This document shows, piece after piece, positions 22,290 through 33,147 of a DNA stretch of 64,000 bases. The translations under genes were made by a program, and so were the position numbers. The stretch spans positions 682,001 through 746,000 of the forward strand of contig JAWWNJ010000099.1 in assembly GCA_037176885.1 (NCBI GenBank), in the 5' to 3' direction. Position 1 is the stretch's first letter. Every line of letters begins with the position of its first letter. Below the pieces are notes generated by a model. That model worked only from the letters and a program-made list of their open reading frames with translations. It was not told where the DNA came from and did no database searches. The DNA comes from Favolaschia claudopus (Eukaryota; Basidiomycota; Agaricomycetes; Agaricales; Mycenaceae).

Positions 22290-23130
22290 TTATAAAAGGC
22301 TACCTTCCACTCCATTCGATAGACGCCGACGGCGCTGAGATGTCGAGATGATGTCAATCAATTGTAATGCTACCTGGTAAGTACTGTCAGTACCTCCATT
22401 TCCTTGACACTGCGAAGCAGCTCGCTGCTGATCCCCAGCTATCCTCATTAGTCAGCAAGCCAGGAATGATATGGTCTCAGCAGCTCACTGTCAGGTCACT
22501 GATGAGCCCTGCAAAGACTTCATTGTGCTTTTGGATCGTCGCAGCATTATCATCGCTATTGAAGAACTGTGCAAAGGTCCCTTCCTTACTTGCTGTGGCC
22601 ATATCTTTTGCGAAAGAACCCAATGCTCTGTGTAAGCACTTAGTAGCTTGACCTACATATGAAGAGCGCATTTGCCTCACCTGCTTAGAGATTGGACATT
22701 AGCCGCACATCTCCCTGGATCAGTGGTCGCTAAGTCTTCGACAATGAGCCTAAGTTGGTCGAGGCGCGTCGCTAGCTGAACGAAGCTTTCTTTGTTTTTA
22801 GAAGTTTGCTAGCAGGAGAAAATATCTGACTAGATATTCGATAATCAAACTGCGCGGACTCACTTGAACACGGCTTGTCAGGTCGAGCAGGGGGTCAATA
22901 ATTGCACTGAGTGGCGCGGTCAAAGGGACACAGCCTGAGACTTGACTCAGGGTCCTCAGCGACACCGTCAAGACGTTCCAACCGGTGTGAGCAGTACTTG
23001 AAGATGAGGACCTTGGTGAGGCCACGTCACGCAAAGAGGGACTTGTTCCCTTCATAGTCTTCGCCGGCCGTTTGGACCTTCCCTTGCTAGGGAGCCATCT
23101 TTGGAAGCTGAACCTCGGAAAGCAGTACAT
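22290..23130 (-). CDS. NLR/STAND-type N-terminal helical domain protein, 4 exons
   Basis: Exons 23130-22864, 22808-22681, 22627-22489 and 22373-22290 join in phase to give about 205 residues. A basic Ser-rich leader (to about residue 50) is followed by GWNVLTVSLRTLSQVSGCVP, LSAIIDPLLDL, SKNKESFVQLATRLDQL and SFAKDMATASKEG. This is the order of the all-helical domain that precedes NACHT in many agaricomycete NLR-like proteins, where it is thought to act in signalling or membrane targeting. No P-loop follows, so this is a stand-alone domain or a gene cut off from its NACHT part. The start could instead be the ATG at 23055. Family recognition is by eye. Confidence 0.6.
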
Positions 23131-23678
23131 ACGCAGGGGCCCGAGCAAGTGGAGGGACAGTTCAAGGGCGACCATCCCAAACAACACGTGTACTCTATAA
23201 TTGCGGACCAAACCTTCGTGACAAACTTTTTACCCGATATGGAAATCGCTACTAGTGCTCCAGTTCTACCCCGATTTTACTGAAACTGTGCAGAAAGCAT
23301 CAGAAGAGATGTCTCTAGACATCTACTGGACCAAGGGTTTGAAAATCGCAAAAAATGTTTTCGCACACAGATTTCGCGCTTTTGATACCGGGCCGGGCTT
23401 TCGCCGGTGGCTGTGTGTGTCAATCACCTTCCTGTTCCGGTTCCTTCAGCACAAAAAGCTCAACTTTTGCACCGAATGACAAAGCTTTGACAGATTTCGC
23501 GTTTTATTTTCCCACGATACAACCCCTCCTCGAATACTGTACCGATATGTATGGTAGCAACATAACGCATAACGGAGAGCCATTTTTGCTTACAAATCGT
23601 CCCATATATGGTGGTTTTGCGCCGCTTTTGCACAGCAGGTTACCATGGGAGGCTAGCAGCGGCACGTAACGCACCTCA
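23131..23678. other. No gene recognised
   Basis: Short frames only. It lies between the NLR-type gene and the truncated 5' part of the Copia element. No LTR is visible here, so the Copia element lacks its 5' end. Confidence 0.35.
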
Positions 23679-25430
23679 GTGGGAGGGACTGTGGAAGATA
23701 AAGCGATGAAGAACGTACTTATTCGCTCCCTTCCTGATGATCCGCGTTGGCTTGGTCTTCAAGGCGCCCTTTATTCAGCGGGTGACCTTGACGAGGCTTT
23801 CGCGCTAATCAAGACTGTCGCGATCAATACCGGGATGCCTGAGCACGATACCGTTGTCACCACATCCACCGCACTCAATACCTCCGCCCCCAAGCGTCGC
23901 TGCACCAACCCTGGGTGCAGGGCCGTCGCCGAACTTCGGGAAGAACCGACACCAGGCGAGGCAGGCAGGTGCAGAGGAAGCACCTGTCCATCGCGTCTTG
24001 ATGGCCACGGCGCGTCGGGTGACGGTGGAGGAGGTGGAAGATGAGGACTTGCTGTCGCGTGTTGTGTTCCCCGACCCCGCGCCACAGGCTGTGGAAGACT
24101 GTACTGCCAATATCTTCGAGCGTACCCTTGACAGCAACATCACATCTAATGCATTCGTCAGCCAGACCTTCGAAAACTTCCCACCGAATGCAACCGTCAC
24201 CTTCCTGGACTCCGGCGCCAGCGATCACTTCTTCCGCGACCGCACCGACTTCCGAAGCTACGAGGCCGTCGCTGTCCGTACTGGCAAGTCTGCGTTGGCA
24301 TCAGATGGCGACTTTGCTATTGTCGGAAAGGGTACCGTCACAAAGGTCTTTCGTGTTGACGGAAAGGAAGTGCACATTACCTTCTTTAATGCCCTCCATG
24401 CTCCATCGCTGTCGGCGAATCTTATATCTGTCAGTCAGTTTGACAAGGCAGGATATTTCACCGCCTTCGGAGCTGGTGAAGCAACAACGCGTGAGGGTGG
24501 CGGTGGTGTGGTACTGCTACGAGGTCGCGGATCAGGCGGGATGTATGTTCTCGAGACACCGAATACGCACGCAAAGATATCGACTGCACAAGCTACATCA
24601 CTTAAAGTCTGGCATCGTCGTATGGCGCACGCGAGCCCAGCCACAATTGAGGAGATGGAGAGGAAGGGTCTTGTGTCGGGCTTGCGGATTACAGATCATT
24701 CCATGGATGGTAAATGCCTCAACTGTCGTGCGGGACGTCAACACTCCCGCCCATACGATAACGAATCTGATAAAGACGTACCACCTCTCTTCCGCGTCGC
24801 GTTTGATCTCTTCGGTCCATCGCGGGTTCCCTCTCCCGGTGGAAATATCTACATGATGGCAATCATCGACAGCGGAACCTCACATAAACATACGGCGTAC
24901 CTCCCCGACAAAAGTGACGACTCCACAATCCCTGCTTTTGAGGAATATCGTGTCATGGCCGAACGGCAGACTGGATGTAAAATCAAACGGGTTCGCACTG
25001 ATAATGCATTTAACTCTGCACGATGGACAGAGTACTTCAGAACTCACGGTATTCTGCACGAACCTACGACACCGTACTCTTCCGCTGAAAACGGATTGGC
25101 TGAGAGGACCATCCGCACCATCACCGAGGACATTCGTACGCTGCTCGACGAGTCGAGGCTTCCCGAGCGCTACTGGGCAGCGGCTGGAGCTTGTGCAACC
25201 TACGCGCGCAATCGGATGCCGTCTCGTCGCCATCCAGGGAAGATTCCTCAGGAGTCGTTTGACGGTCAAGCTGTCGATGTTTCGCACATGAGTTTTCGGG
25301 GCGAAATGCAGCGCTAAGCATTCCTGCCACGTTCATTGGGTACGGCACTGGCGCCGGCAATTACGTCCTGCTTGACGAACATGGGAAACAATTCACGAGC
25401 CGCAATGTCGAGTTTGACGAAGGTGTAAGG
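23679..25430 (+). pseudogene. Copia gag-protease-integrase, frameshifted
   Basis: The gag tail (GLQGALYSAGDLDEAFALIK) runs from 23679 to the start of a zinc knuckle (CTNPGC) near 23900 and then shifts frame. The next frame, from about 23930 to 25317, holds the protease motif DSGASDHF near 24206, the pre-integrase site WHRRMAH with CLNC at 24610-24730, and the integrase DDE residues (FDLFGP near 24800, RTDNAF near 24993, SSAENGLAERT near 25081). It shifts again at HMSF (about 25290). A third frame gives FIGYGTGAGNYVLLDE up to about 25430. These breaks make the polyprotein non-functional. Confidence 0.8.
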
Positions 25431-25693
25431 TACTTAAGTACTTACTCAGTACTTACTCCCCATCCACCTTCGACGAACATCACATGACGTGACGGTCACA
25501 CTTCCATTTAGGGACACGTTGAGAGAGAAAGATAATATTGCGACAACTAGGTACTGCGAGGCGATTTCCCTCGACCAAATCCGAGATAAGTAACTATACA
25601 AGCTGTAGCGAAAAAACTAGAGCCCTAAGGCTTTTCTGTATGAGTGAATTACAAGATCTTTGCCCAAATTGGCTTGTTTCGGTGATTAGTGGA

Positions 25694-26600
25694 TGCCTGC
25701 CTCGTCAAGTTCTTCTAAAATAGTAGCTGGGTATGTTCTATGTCCGTGGTATTTCTTTGCAGCCCACGCTGCTTGCCTTCCGGTGAGTTTATGATTCAGA
25801 TATCCATCACCGAAGCGATGACAACGGTTGACGAATCTACCCGTGAATACAGATTATACAGTCAATTGCCTACCGTCGCATGCTCAGGAGCGGAACTTCC
25901 TCCAATGAATCCATCGTATTCTTCTCCAACTGATCCTCACGAGATGACTCCGGCTTCAAGCGGTAAACCCGATTAGCATAGCCCCACACCATTTCAATGG
26001 GATTCAGCTCGCAGTGGAATTTCGGAAGAAATAAAATCTCAACTCCCTCCCGTTCAGATTGTTCTTCAAGCACAGATTTTGCAGCCGCAAAGTCGGGGAG
26101 ATTGTAGACGACGCGCCTGCAGCAAAACTTGGCAGTGTCACTTTGATCCGAGCATTTGAATGAAGGGCATTCCTTCTTCAGCTGGGCCTCGGCGTGCATG
26201 CCGCGCTCTTCGAGGATCTGCTTCATGCCTTTGAATTTGCCGGGATGGCGGGGATGGTCGTCGGGGAAATAGAGATCCTGGGATTTACCGTCAAAGTGTG
26301 CGCCAGTCATTTTAATCTTCTCCTTGACCAGATTCCGCTCGGAGTCGTAGACCAGTTTTCCTTCGGCATCCCGTTTGTTGACCTCAACGAGGAAATTCGC
26401 CGACTCGTGATTTTTTCGTGTACCAGAGGGGGCTTTCGGCATTCCGGTTGCAGAGAGGGAGCCGTCGGGACGCTTTTTATGTGTGGTAGCGTTGTCGTAA
26501 ATGAAGACGTGATCAAAGTCGGGCCAAAGCTATCTCTGCACACAATCCAGAGCAGCCCGAGCTTCTCCCAGATCTGGTGCCCTGCGGCATGCACCGGGAC
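25694..26600 (-). pseudogene. Tc1/IS630-like DDE transposase, C-terminal part
   Basis: From high to low coordinates the frame has VFIYDNATTHKKR (second catalytic D) near 26500, then KFHCELNPIEMVWGYANR (D/E region) near 26010. It then goes through a 37-nt GT..AG intron at about 25843-25879 into QAAWAAKKYHGHR, ending at 25694. This DDE_3-type protein is common in mushrooms. An in-frame TAG near 26533 and the missing N-terminal third show it is broken. It lies inside the Copia element. Confidence 0.65.
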
Positions 26601-27069
26601 GTGTTGCTTGCTCGTGCATACCATTCAAAAAAGACTGAGGGGCACGATCCCGAAGCCTGCGGGTGCTGCAATTTTCTGGGTGTTTGTGGCTATAAAAGGC
26701 ATATACATTACATGATACATGTCCATAGACTACTCAAGTCGCTTCTAGGGCCCTCTGAGCAATCTTTGAAGGCATAACAGCTGTCTCGGTGTTGGGATCA
26801 GTGCATATTGCAGTGTTCACTTATGACCCCAGTGGAAATATAGATTTGTGAAGACAATTCCAAGAGGGTACTTTCTGGACTTGAGATCCATTCAAACAGA
26901 TCCCTCCAACATGTCTTGTACTTGAGCGTTTGGGAGACCGTGTTGCGCAAGTCACGCGCGTGACGTGACTCTCAGTCACTGTATCGTGCGAACCATTGCC
27001 AATTCGGGGAATTTATTGACTCTTACATTGCTTCAGTGCCATGTACACCGAAGTGGTGCTCAGAGACTA

Positions 27070-28539
27070 TGTCGCAAAAATCGAAACCCAGTTATACTCG
27101 GTTGTAACCTGTTATAAGTCTATAACCTGGGAGGGGGGCCTATAAAGCCTGATTAGACTCATAAGTCCTATAATTTTTAAAGCTCGTTATACGTCATTAT
27201 AGACATTATAGCTCATTATTACCGTGTTGGCCCGGGGAAGCTTTCAGCGCACATTTGGCTCATGGAATTCATCTCAAATCAAGCAAAATACTGAATAAAA
27301 TTGTTCTATTTCCAACTAGACTACGTGTACAACATCGTAGAAGTCGCCAACTATGTTGCGGTGGGGAAGGGGGATGAAGACAACTACAGCCAAGATTAGA
27401 CAGCGCGCGGGAGATAGAAAAGTAAGGACACACCAACTGTTGTCAATTGCGTTGAAGCTTCAAAGGCACAGGATTAGAACCTCATCGGAGAATAAGCAAC
27501 AAAAGCGACACACCAATAGACCGAATCCCCCCATGTCGGTGGTTTGTGATGAATGAGCGGGCAACCGAGCACACCCGTCGAAGATACCGGCACTGGCATC
27601 AAGGGAGGAGCGGGACCGACGCCGTCGTATGTCCTTGAGCTGTCGATGGTGGTGGTCGAGAGGAAAGAGCTGCGGAGTCACGCTGTCACGGCCTGCGGCC
27701 TCATATTGCCGTGGTGACGTCACTGTGTGGGGCGTCCCCAAAATGGCCCAAAGCCGAGGGTGACGCGCCACATTGGCGAAGAGATGCTTTCGACACCAAC
27801 TTACGCCGGTTCCTTCGCAACACCTTTACGGACGAGAATTTACGGGATGATGGTCTGGATTTGATTAAGGTGTGTTGGTTCACTCTTGTACATGCCCGGA
27901 ATTGGCTCACATATTCGTCAGATCCGACCATATAAGTGTATGTATATTGACTTCACATCCCTCGAGGATTTCACGGGCAAATGCGACGTTCTCCGATGCA
28001 ACCCGGACTTCCAAGTGAACCACGAGGAGCGGTTTGACTTCGTTAACGTTAACATGGACCAAAATTCCCTTTCCTTCGCGCGGGTACTGTACCTCTTTCG
28101 CTGTGTTCTCCCTTCACATCGCGAAGAGGACATTGCTCTGGTGCGATCACTCAAAGCTTCCCGCTGGAAACCGAATACTCTGTGGGAAAATTGTCGTCTG
28201 CTGGAGAATGACCGGACGATGTTCATCTTGCCGAGGTATTTTGTACGAGGAGCACACATGATTAACGCTTTCGGCTGTCGAAACGAACGCAGTACATATT
28301 ATCTCAATGATGTTGTAGATGGAGATTGGTTCCTGCGCGCGGAAAATTGAATTTTATTGGGATTTCGGGACTCGAGGAAACTATTGTTGGGTGTTGCAGC
28401 TTGTAAGCTAGTTCTAATAGGCAATAAGGGTCCTCCCTACTTATAGTTGGTTATAACTAGGTATAACCAGCCTATAATTGCCCTATAACCGCTATAATCG
28501 GTTATAATCGGTTATATCGGACTTTCGATTTTTGCGACC
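27070..28539. mobile_element. TIR element of about 1.47 kb within the Copia copy
   Basis: The left end TGTCGCAAAAATCGAAA (27070) matches the inverted right end TTTCGATTTTTGCGAC (to about 28538). Both subterminal regions are rich in GGTTATAA and CTATAAC motifs, a typical transposase-binding pattern. A possible CTA duplication flanks it. It carries a short gene (27786-28350) without a recognisable transposase. Confidence 0.6.
27786..28350 (+). CDS. Transposon-borne hypothetical protein, 2 exons, probably a C-terminal domain
   Basis: An exon ending at about 27869 (FLRNTFTDENLRDDGLDLIK) is joined through a 52-nt GT..AG intron to an exon from 27922 to the stop at 28350. The latter contains FARVLYLFRCVL, PRYFVRGAHMINAF and YYLNDVVDGDWFLRAEN. 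The last two motifs resemble the closing region of proteins often found in mushroom transposons, which have a His-Ile-Pro-Ala-Phe-like box and a final VDRDMFMR-like box. I cannot name the family. No start codon is certain, so it may be a truncated gene. It is enclosed by the inverted repeats of the 1.47-kb element. Confidence 0.4.
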
Positions 28540-28629
28540 TAATAGCCAAATACCATTCCCAAGCATTCTCTGAGCTCCAGCCAGCTTATGAGTCCTAGAC
28601 ATTAGGATATTTTTTTTAAGGCGCTCCCC

Positions 28630-29066
28630 TAGTGTTGCCGGAAGCTGGAGCTAGCTCCAAGCTGAGTTCAACTCCAACTCGACCCCTTCCCAAAAGCGGC
28701 ACCTCGAGGTGATGCCAGCTCGCCTCGACTCCACCCTCGTCACCCAAAGCGGACGACGTGACATTTACGGTGGTGTAACTGAGTGACATCACACTCCCTC
28801 CCCAGTTTCTGTATTGGCCGTTTCTTGGCCGTTTTCGACGTATAAAAAGCAGTTTGAGCTTGAAGAGAGCTCAGGAAAACCTTCCACATAAAAATTTGGT
28901 CCATTCTCCCCTAAAATTTTGCCCTTCGGGTGGAAAGATGAACCCTGGGACACTAGATTCCCATATCCGGTATCAGCTCTGAGCCAGCTCCGGTCAACTC
29001 GAGCTGACAGCGAGCTGATGGGCAATCAACTCGAGTTCAGCTCCAACTCAGCTCCCGGCAACACTA
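28630..29066. mobile_element. hAT-type MITE with 8-bp target duplication
   Basis: CGCTCCCC lies on both sides (28622-28629 and 29067-29074). The ends are TAGTGTTGCCGGAAGCTG and its inverse, and the arms are rich in AGCTC and AGCTG motifs. The 8-bp duplication and a TAGTG start fit hAT. It is nested in the Copia copy. Confidence 0.8.
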
Positions 29067-29639
29067 CGCTCCCCAGACCCCACCCTCAGCTTTCGGTCAC
29101 ACTTTGTCACCCTTATTCTCACGATTTTCCTAGGCTCGATTTTTATTCAAAATCCAGGCTCATGGCTTATGTCTGTTGTCAGCAGCAAAAATATTAAGTA
29201 TATCATGTTGAAAAAGAGGGGAGAAAGGGGGAGAAAGGGGGAGACTATTGTATATATCTGGAGCCTGTTCCGTTGATTTTCGCGGCCGAATTTTGCCCCT
29301 CAAAAGCTCTGGAAAATGCGAAAAGATATCAAGTTATTCCGTTGGCGGGCTGATCAAGCCTGTCGTATGGTCGTCGCCGAGCTCCCAGCCCCCGGTCGAT
29401 GTGCAGCTCGAGGGGGAGCTGGGGAAGCCGAGCAAGCAATCGCCCACAGAATGCACTGCACCACCCGCACTCGTGGAAGCGCACCCCCAACCGACAGAGC
29501 GCAGATGGATTCGCAGCGAAACGCGCAGACAATGCCGCAGGCGAGGCCGCAGACAACGGCGCAGCAGACCGCGCAGACCCCATCGCAGCATACGGGCACG
29601 CCTCCACAGGCCACTTCTACATCGCATAACCACCAAAAC

Positions 29640-31110
29640 GAAATGAGAAACATACCTCCAGCACCGATCCGCCGTTCCACCCGTCCTACCACCATCCCGA
29701 TTATCGCAAGCTAAACAACCCGGCTGCGAGACGGTCGACTACTTCACAAATCCAGGAGGACGAGGAGGAGCGAGCGGAGTACGTGTTCATAGCGGAGGGG
29801 ATATCCGAGGCAACCGGCGTACCACGCACCTACAAGGAAGCAGCCGAGTCAGCCGAAAGTTTGGAATGGATGAACACGATGAAAGAAGAGTTAGAGATGT
29901 TAAAAGAGAAGGGAACTTACGAGCTCGTGGATCTTCCAGAGGGACGCCAAGCTATTGGCAGTAAATGGACGTTCGTGAAGAAGGTAGACGAGAACGGGCA
30001 AGTCTCGAGAAACAAAGCCCGCCTCGTCGCCCTCGGATGTTCGCAAATCCCTGGAATAGACTTCACAGAGACATTTTCCCCAGTCGTTCGTCTCGAATCC
30101 ATGCGCGCCGCACTCGCTATCGCAGCCTTAGAAGATCAATATGATTTGTATGCCAGTTTCTGGCCTACAGTAGGGCGACCTTGCGCAAGTCACGGACGCG
30201 GATACTTTTGAGGCCGAACTATTCAACTGATTTTGCTGCAAATTCAAATTCAGACTGTCTTCTTGTTGAGTCTACTGATCCTGCAATCAGAGAAGTACAA
30301 AAAGTTGGGAACAGGGCGGAAGAAATTGATGTAAAATTCTCGGTATGGTTACTTATGATTCATACCTCTCTGCTCTAATAGCACACATTGAATAGCTAGA
30401 AGCCCATAAATTCAGCGCCTGTGCATGGGAGCCAGGGAGGGAGTAGGTCAATCAGTGCAGCACATGCTTCCATCTGGAATAACAATTTATCACGGCTTCA
30501 TCGATCACATCAGAAGTTACGATACCCATCAAAAGTGCAAGAGCACAGCTTATTGCTTTTCGGTGACGGCTCTGATAAGGGGGGAGCAAGCTCCCCCAAT
30601 GAAGTCATCCAAATGGATATTCGAGGCGCGTACCTCAATGGAGAATTAAAAGAGGAAATATACATGCGGCAGCCACCGGGTTTCGAGGACGGAACAGGTC
30701 GTGTTTTGAGACTCTTGAAGACAATCTATGGGTTGAAGCAGGCAGGCCGCGAGTGGAATCGCGAGTTTGACTGCCAACTCAGCAGCATCCAGCTCATCAA
30801 GACCGCAGCGACACGATTCGCAATCTGGAGCCGATATCTATTGGACGAGATGGGTTATCGTCAGGATGGACCCACCGTGATTTACGAGGATAACCAAGCA
30901 GCGCTGGCGCTAGCTCGAGACCCTCAGTACCACGCTCGATTCCAAACACTTCCACATTCAAAATCATTTCATTCGTGAAAAGATCGAGAACAATATTATC
31001 GAGCCCATCTACTGCGCTACCGACGACCAACTAGCCGACATTTTTCACGAAACCACTTGCAAGACCAAAACACGAGAAATTCACGAGAGAGCTTGGGGTC
31101 TTGCCGGTCT
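29640..31110 (+). pseudogene. Copia reverse transcriptase / RNase H, interrupted
   Basis: The RT starts near 29783 (SLEWMNTMKEELEML, GSKWTFVKK, NKARLVALG) and reads to ALED at 30136. There a 461-bp Helitron copy interrupts it, and the frame resumes at 30600 with VIQMDIRGAYLNGE. The part that should hold the YVDD catalytic box is deleted: after WNREFDCQL the sequence jumps to an RNase H tail (YEDNQAALALARDP). Two frameshifts near 30940 and 31047 break the end (LADIF). The gene is dead. Confidence 0.75.
30139..30599 (-). mobile_element. Non-autonomous Helitron derivative (461 bp) in Copia RT
   Basis: The right end (TTGGGGGAGC on the minus strand, with about 110 bp of following sequence) and the left end (ATATGATTTGTATGCC in plus orientation) match the 7.4-kb Helitron. 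The host frame shows the empty site: GAAGATCA joins TGAAGTC, which restores the reverse-transcriptase frame. The interior (about 30190-30460) is unrelated to the autonomous copy and may be captured DNA. Confidence 0.85.
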
Positions 31111-31119
31111 GAGGGGGAG

Positions 31120-31439
31120 TGTCGGAATGAGTGGATGGACGGGGAGAGGCAGCCCGTCAAGACCACGACCCGGATACGTGGAGACACGTAGACGAGGAGG
31201 TTCAGAGGAGAGTTAACACGTAGCTGGGCTACGTGGATTCGCTCGTGGATGAATGAAGAGGAGAATAGCACGTCGACGCGACGTGTATACGGTAATTACT
31301 TATATTTCCGGAAGGGTATAAATACGAGTTGTATTTCTTCGTTGAATGCACCCCCTCATTTCACTACACTTTGGAGCTCACCGAAGGCCTGTTCTTTTCT
31401 GCATCGCGGCGCTGCATCGAATCAACGTACCAGATAACA
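31120..31439 (+). repeat. Copia 3' LTR
   Basis: Preceded by the polypurine tract GAGGGGGAG (31111-31119). It starts TGTCGG, ends ATAACA and holds a TATA-like GGTATAAATACG near 31315. No matching 5' LTR lies in the window, so its exact end rests on the TG..CA rule. Confidence 0.65.
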
Positions 31440-32116
31440 ACTTCTGAGCCTTCCATTTCCCGAGCCTTCCATTTCCCGAAACTTGAACTCATGCTTCTCG
31501 TGTGCCATATCACTCACCTCTCGTGAGATCGAACGTCAGTCATCAAGTCCTCGCACAAGAGGCATCCAGCTTACATTCAGCTTTGAAACAAGGCTATCGT
31601 ATTCAGGGTGGAGAATAAGAACAGGCCGAGGAAGTGAACCAAGTCAACGGGAATTTTTGAAATATTTGTAACTCTTGGCGACACCTGGTTCCGCAATTCC
31701 TCAAGGACAACATACTCGCGCTGTTCCGGGAGCGGACTTCGTCTGAAGTCATACTTTTTACTCCCCAGATGGCCCGATCATGCTCCCGATGTTAATTTGC
31801 TTTGCAGGTAGGTGAGGAATCACAATCAGGGCCTGTCTCAAATTTCTTTGGCAGCTGCTGTCTCTCCCTTTGTCGTTGCTATGCTTGTGTTTCCCTGCTT
31901 GCTGCTCTTCCACCGCCGATTGTTCTTCGAATCTCGTCTCGAACTTGTTACCAAAGGCGTATCCATATAAGTAATGCACCTCCTCTACTTCCCTGCGTCC
32001 TGACTCCTGTGTAATTCTTAAAAACGAGAAGCTACCGACTTTAGTTCTGGCAAGTAAATTCGTTGAAATAATCCACATTTTTTCGCCGGGTAGCGGGCCG
32101 TGCCACTCGTTGGCCT
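31440..32116. other. No gene recognised
   Basis: Short frames only. A CTTCCATTTCCCGA motif is repeated in tandem near 31448-31478. Nothing else stands out. Confidence 0.3.
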
Positions 32117-32342
32117 TACCGCTTTATACACCAACCTGGTCGTGCATTTGGGAGGCGGGACTGTTCAACACGACGTATAGAAAGGAAAGTGTTGGAGCCT
32201 TGGAGAACACGGAGCGACCGGTCCAGACCGAGGGTGACTGATTGATATGATTACCGTTTTAGGTGTTTGGGCCGTAATTCGTCGTTTTGGCTGGGAGAAA
32301 ATCGTAATTGAGATTTTAATTTGGGATCCCGAACAGGGCCTA
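32117..32342. repeat. Truncated copy of the Harbinger-type MITE
   Basis: Matches, in inverse orientation, the left half of the element at 12459-12938, including the end GGGATCCCGAACAGGGCC. The other end is missing. Confidence 0.7.
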
Positions 32343-32688
32343 AGTACTAAGTCCCAGTGCTTCTTCAACCTAAAACCAGCCTCACATTATTCCTCAGGAT
32401 ACACGACGCTTCCAGAGTTTAGAATAATGGTACCACTTTCATATAAGTATCGGGCGGTATCGCGAGGTATCGAATTTTCTTATATTGCCACTATTTTACT
32501 ACATGAATGGAATACTACTGCCCCGCCTCCCCTCCCACCACCGCACGCTCCCGCCGGGCTGAGGATCCCTTCAAGCGTTGAAATTGAATTACTGGGGTTC
32601 TCCCCAAGTGCCGCAAGAGTTAGCACCTGTGGGGAAAGTTAGAGAATTTACGAGTCGACAAAACTGACTTTCTTACCTTCTATGCGCT

Positions 32689-32893
32689 TGTGACGGAAGC
32701 GAAGGCGAGTCGAGTTCCGGCACAAGTGGATCAAACAAAAAGAACTGGTGTAAGTCTTAGATTGACCAAGGGAAAAAGCTATCTACGACAAGACTAACTA
32801 CTTATACAGGAAAATCGAGGCTGTGTACATGGAGTCATGGGGACGAAACGGGCAGATCTCGCCGTGAGCGGATGCAAACGCCGATCCGTCACA
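32689..32893 (-). repeat. 3' LTR of the Gag-only element
   Basis: Near-identical to 35463-35668, with TG..CA ends that extend into a short inverted repeat (TGTGACGGA with TCCGTCACA). It lies after gag in the direction of transcription. Confidence 0.9.
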
Positions 32894-33147
32894 TCCGCCC
32901 TCCAGATTGTCGACCACGACGAGCTCAATCTTCATACGAAAATAAATAAATCTCGTTCAAAATCAATTCAACGTCTGAAATGGTCTTCGAAAAATCAAAA
33001 TCAAACCATTCCGGTATCCTCGCCCTCCTCGGCCCTCCTCGACGACCATTTCATTGCCGAGGAAGACCGTCATGCGAATTCAGAAGTGCTCAAGGACTTC
33101 CGTGCTCTCCAATAGAGCATCGCGATCATCATTCAGCGCGAAATCAA

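Larger units (their letters stand above)
23679..31439 (+). mobile_element. Decayed Copia (Ty1) LTR retrotransposon, 5'-truncated, multiply invaded
   Basis: Order along the plus strand: end of gag, protease, integrase (23679-25430), a block of foreign insertions (25435-29330), RT and RNase H pieces (29640-31110), polypurine tract and 3' LTR (31120-31439). The order protease, integrase, RT is that of Copia. The 5' LTR and most of gag are missing, and several frameshifts are present. Confidence 0.8.

Noticed and set aside
22287..22300. TTATAAAAGG as a TATA box for a plus-strand gene
   Set aside because: It overlaps the stop codon of the minus-strand NLR-type gene, and only very short frames follow on the plus strand.
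29334..29700. Several open frames on both strands over the region before the Copia RT
   Set aside because: Sequence is GC-rich and low in complexity. It corresponds to the Copia linker, not to separate genes.
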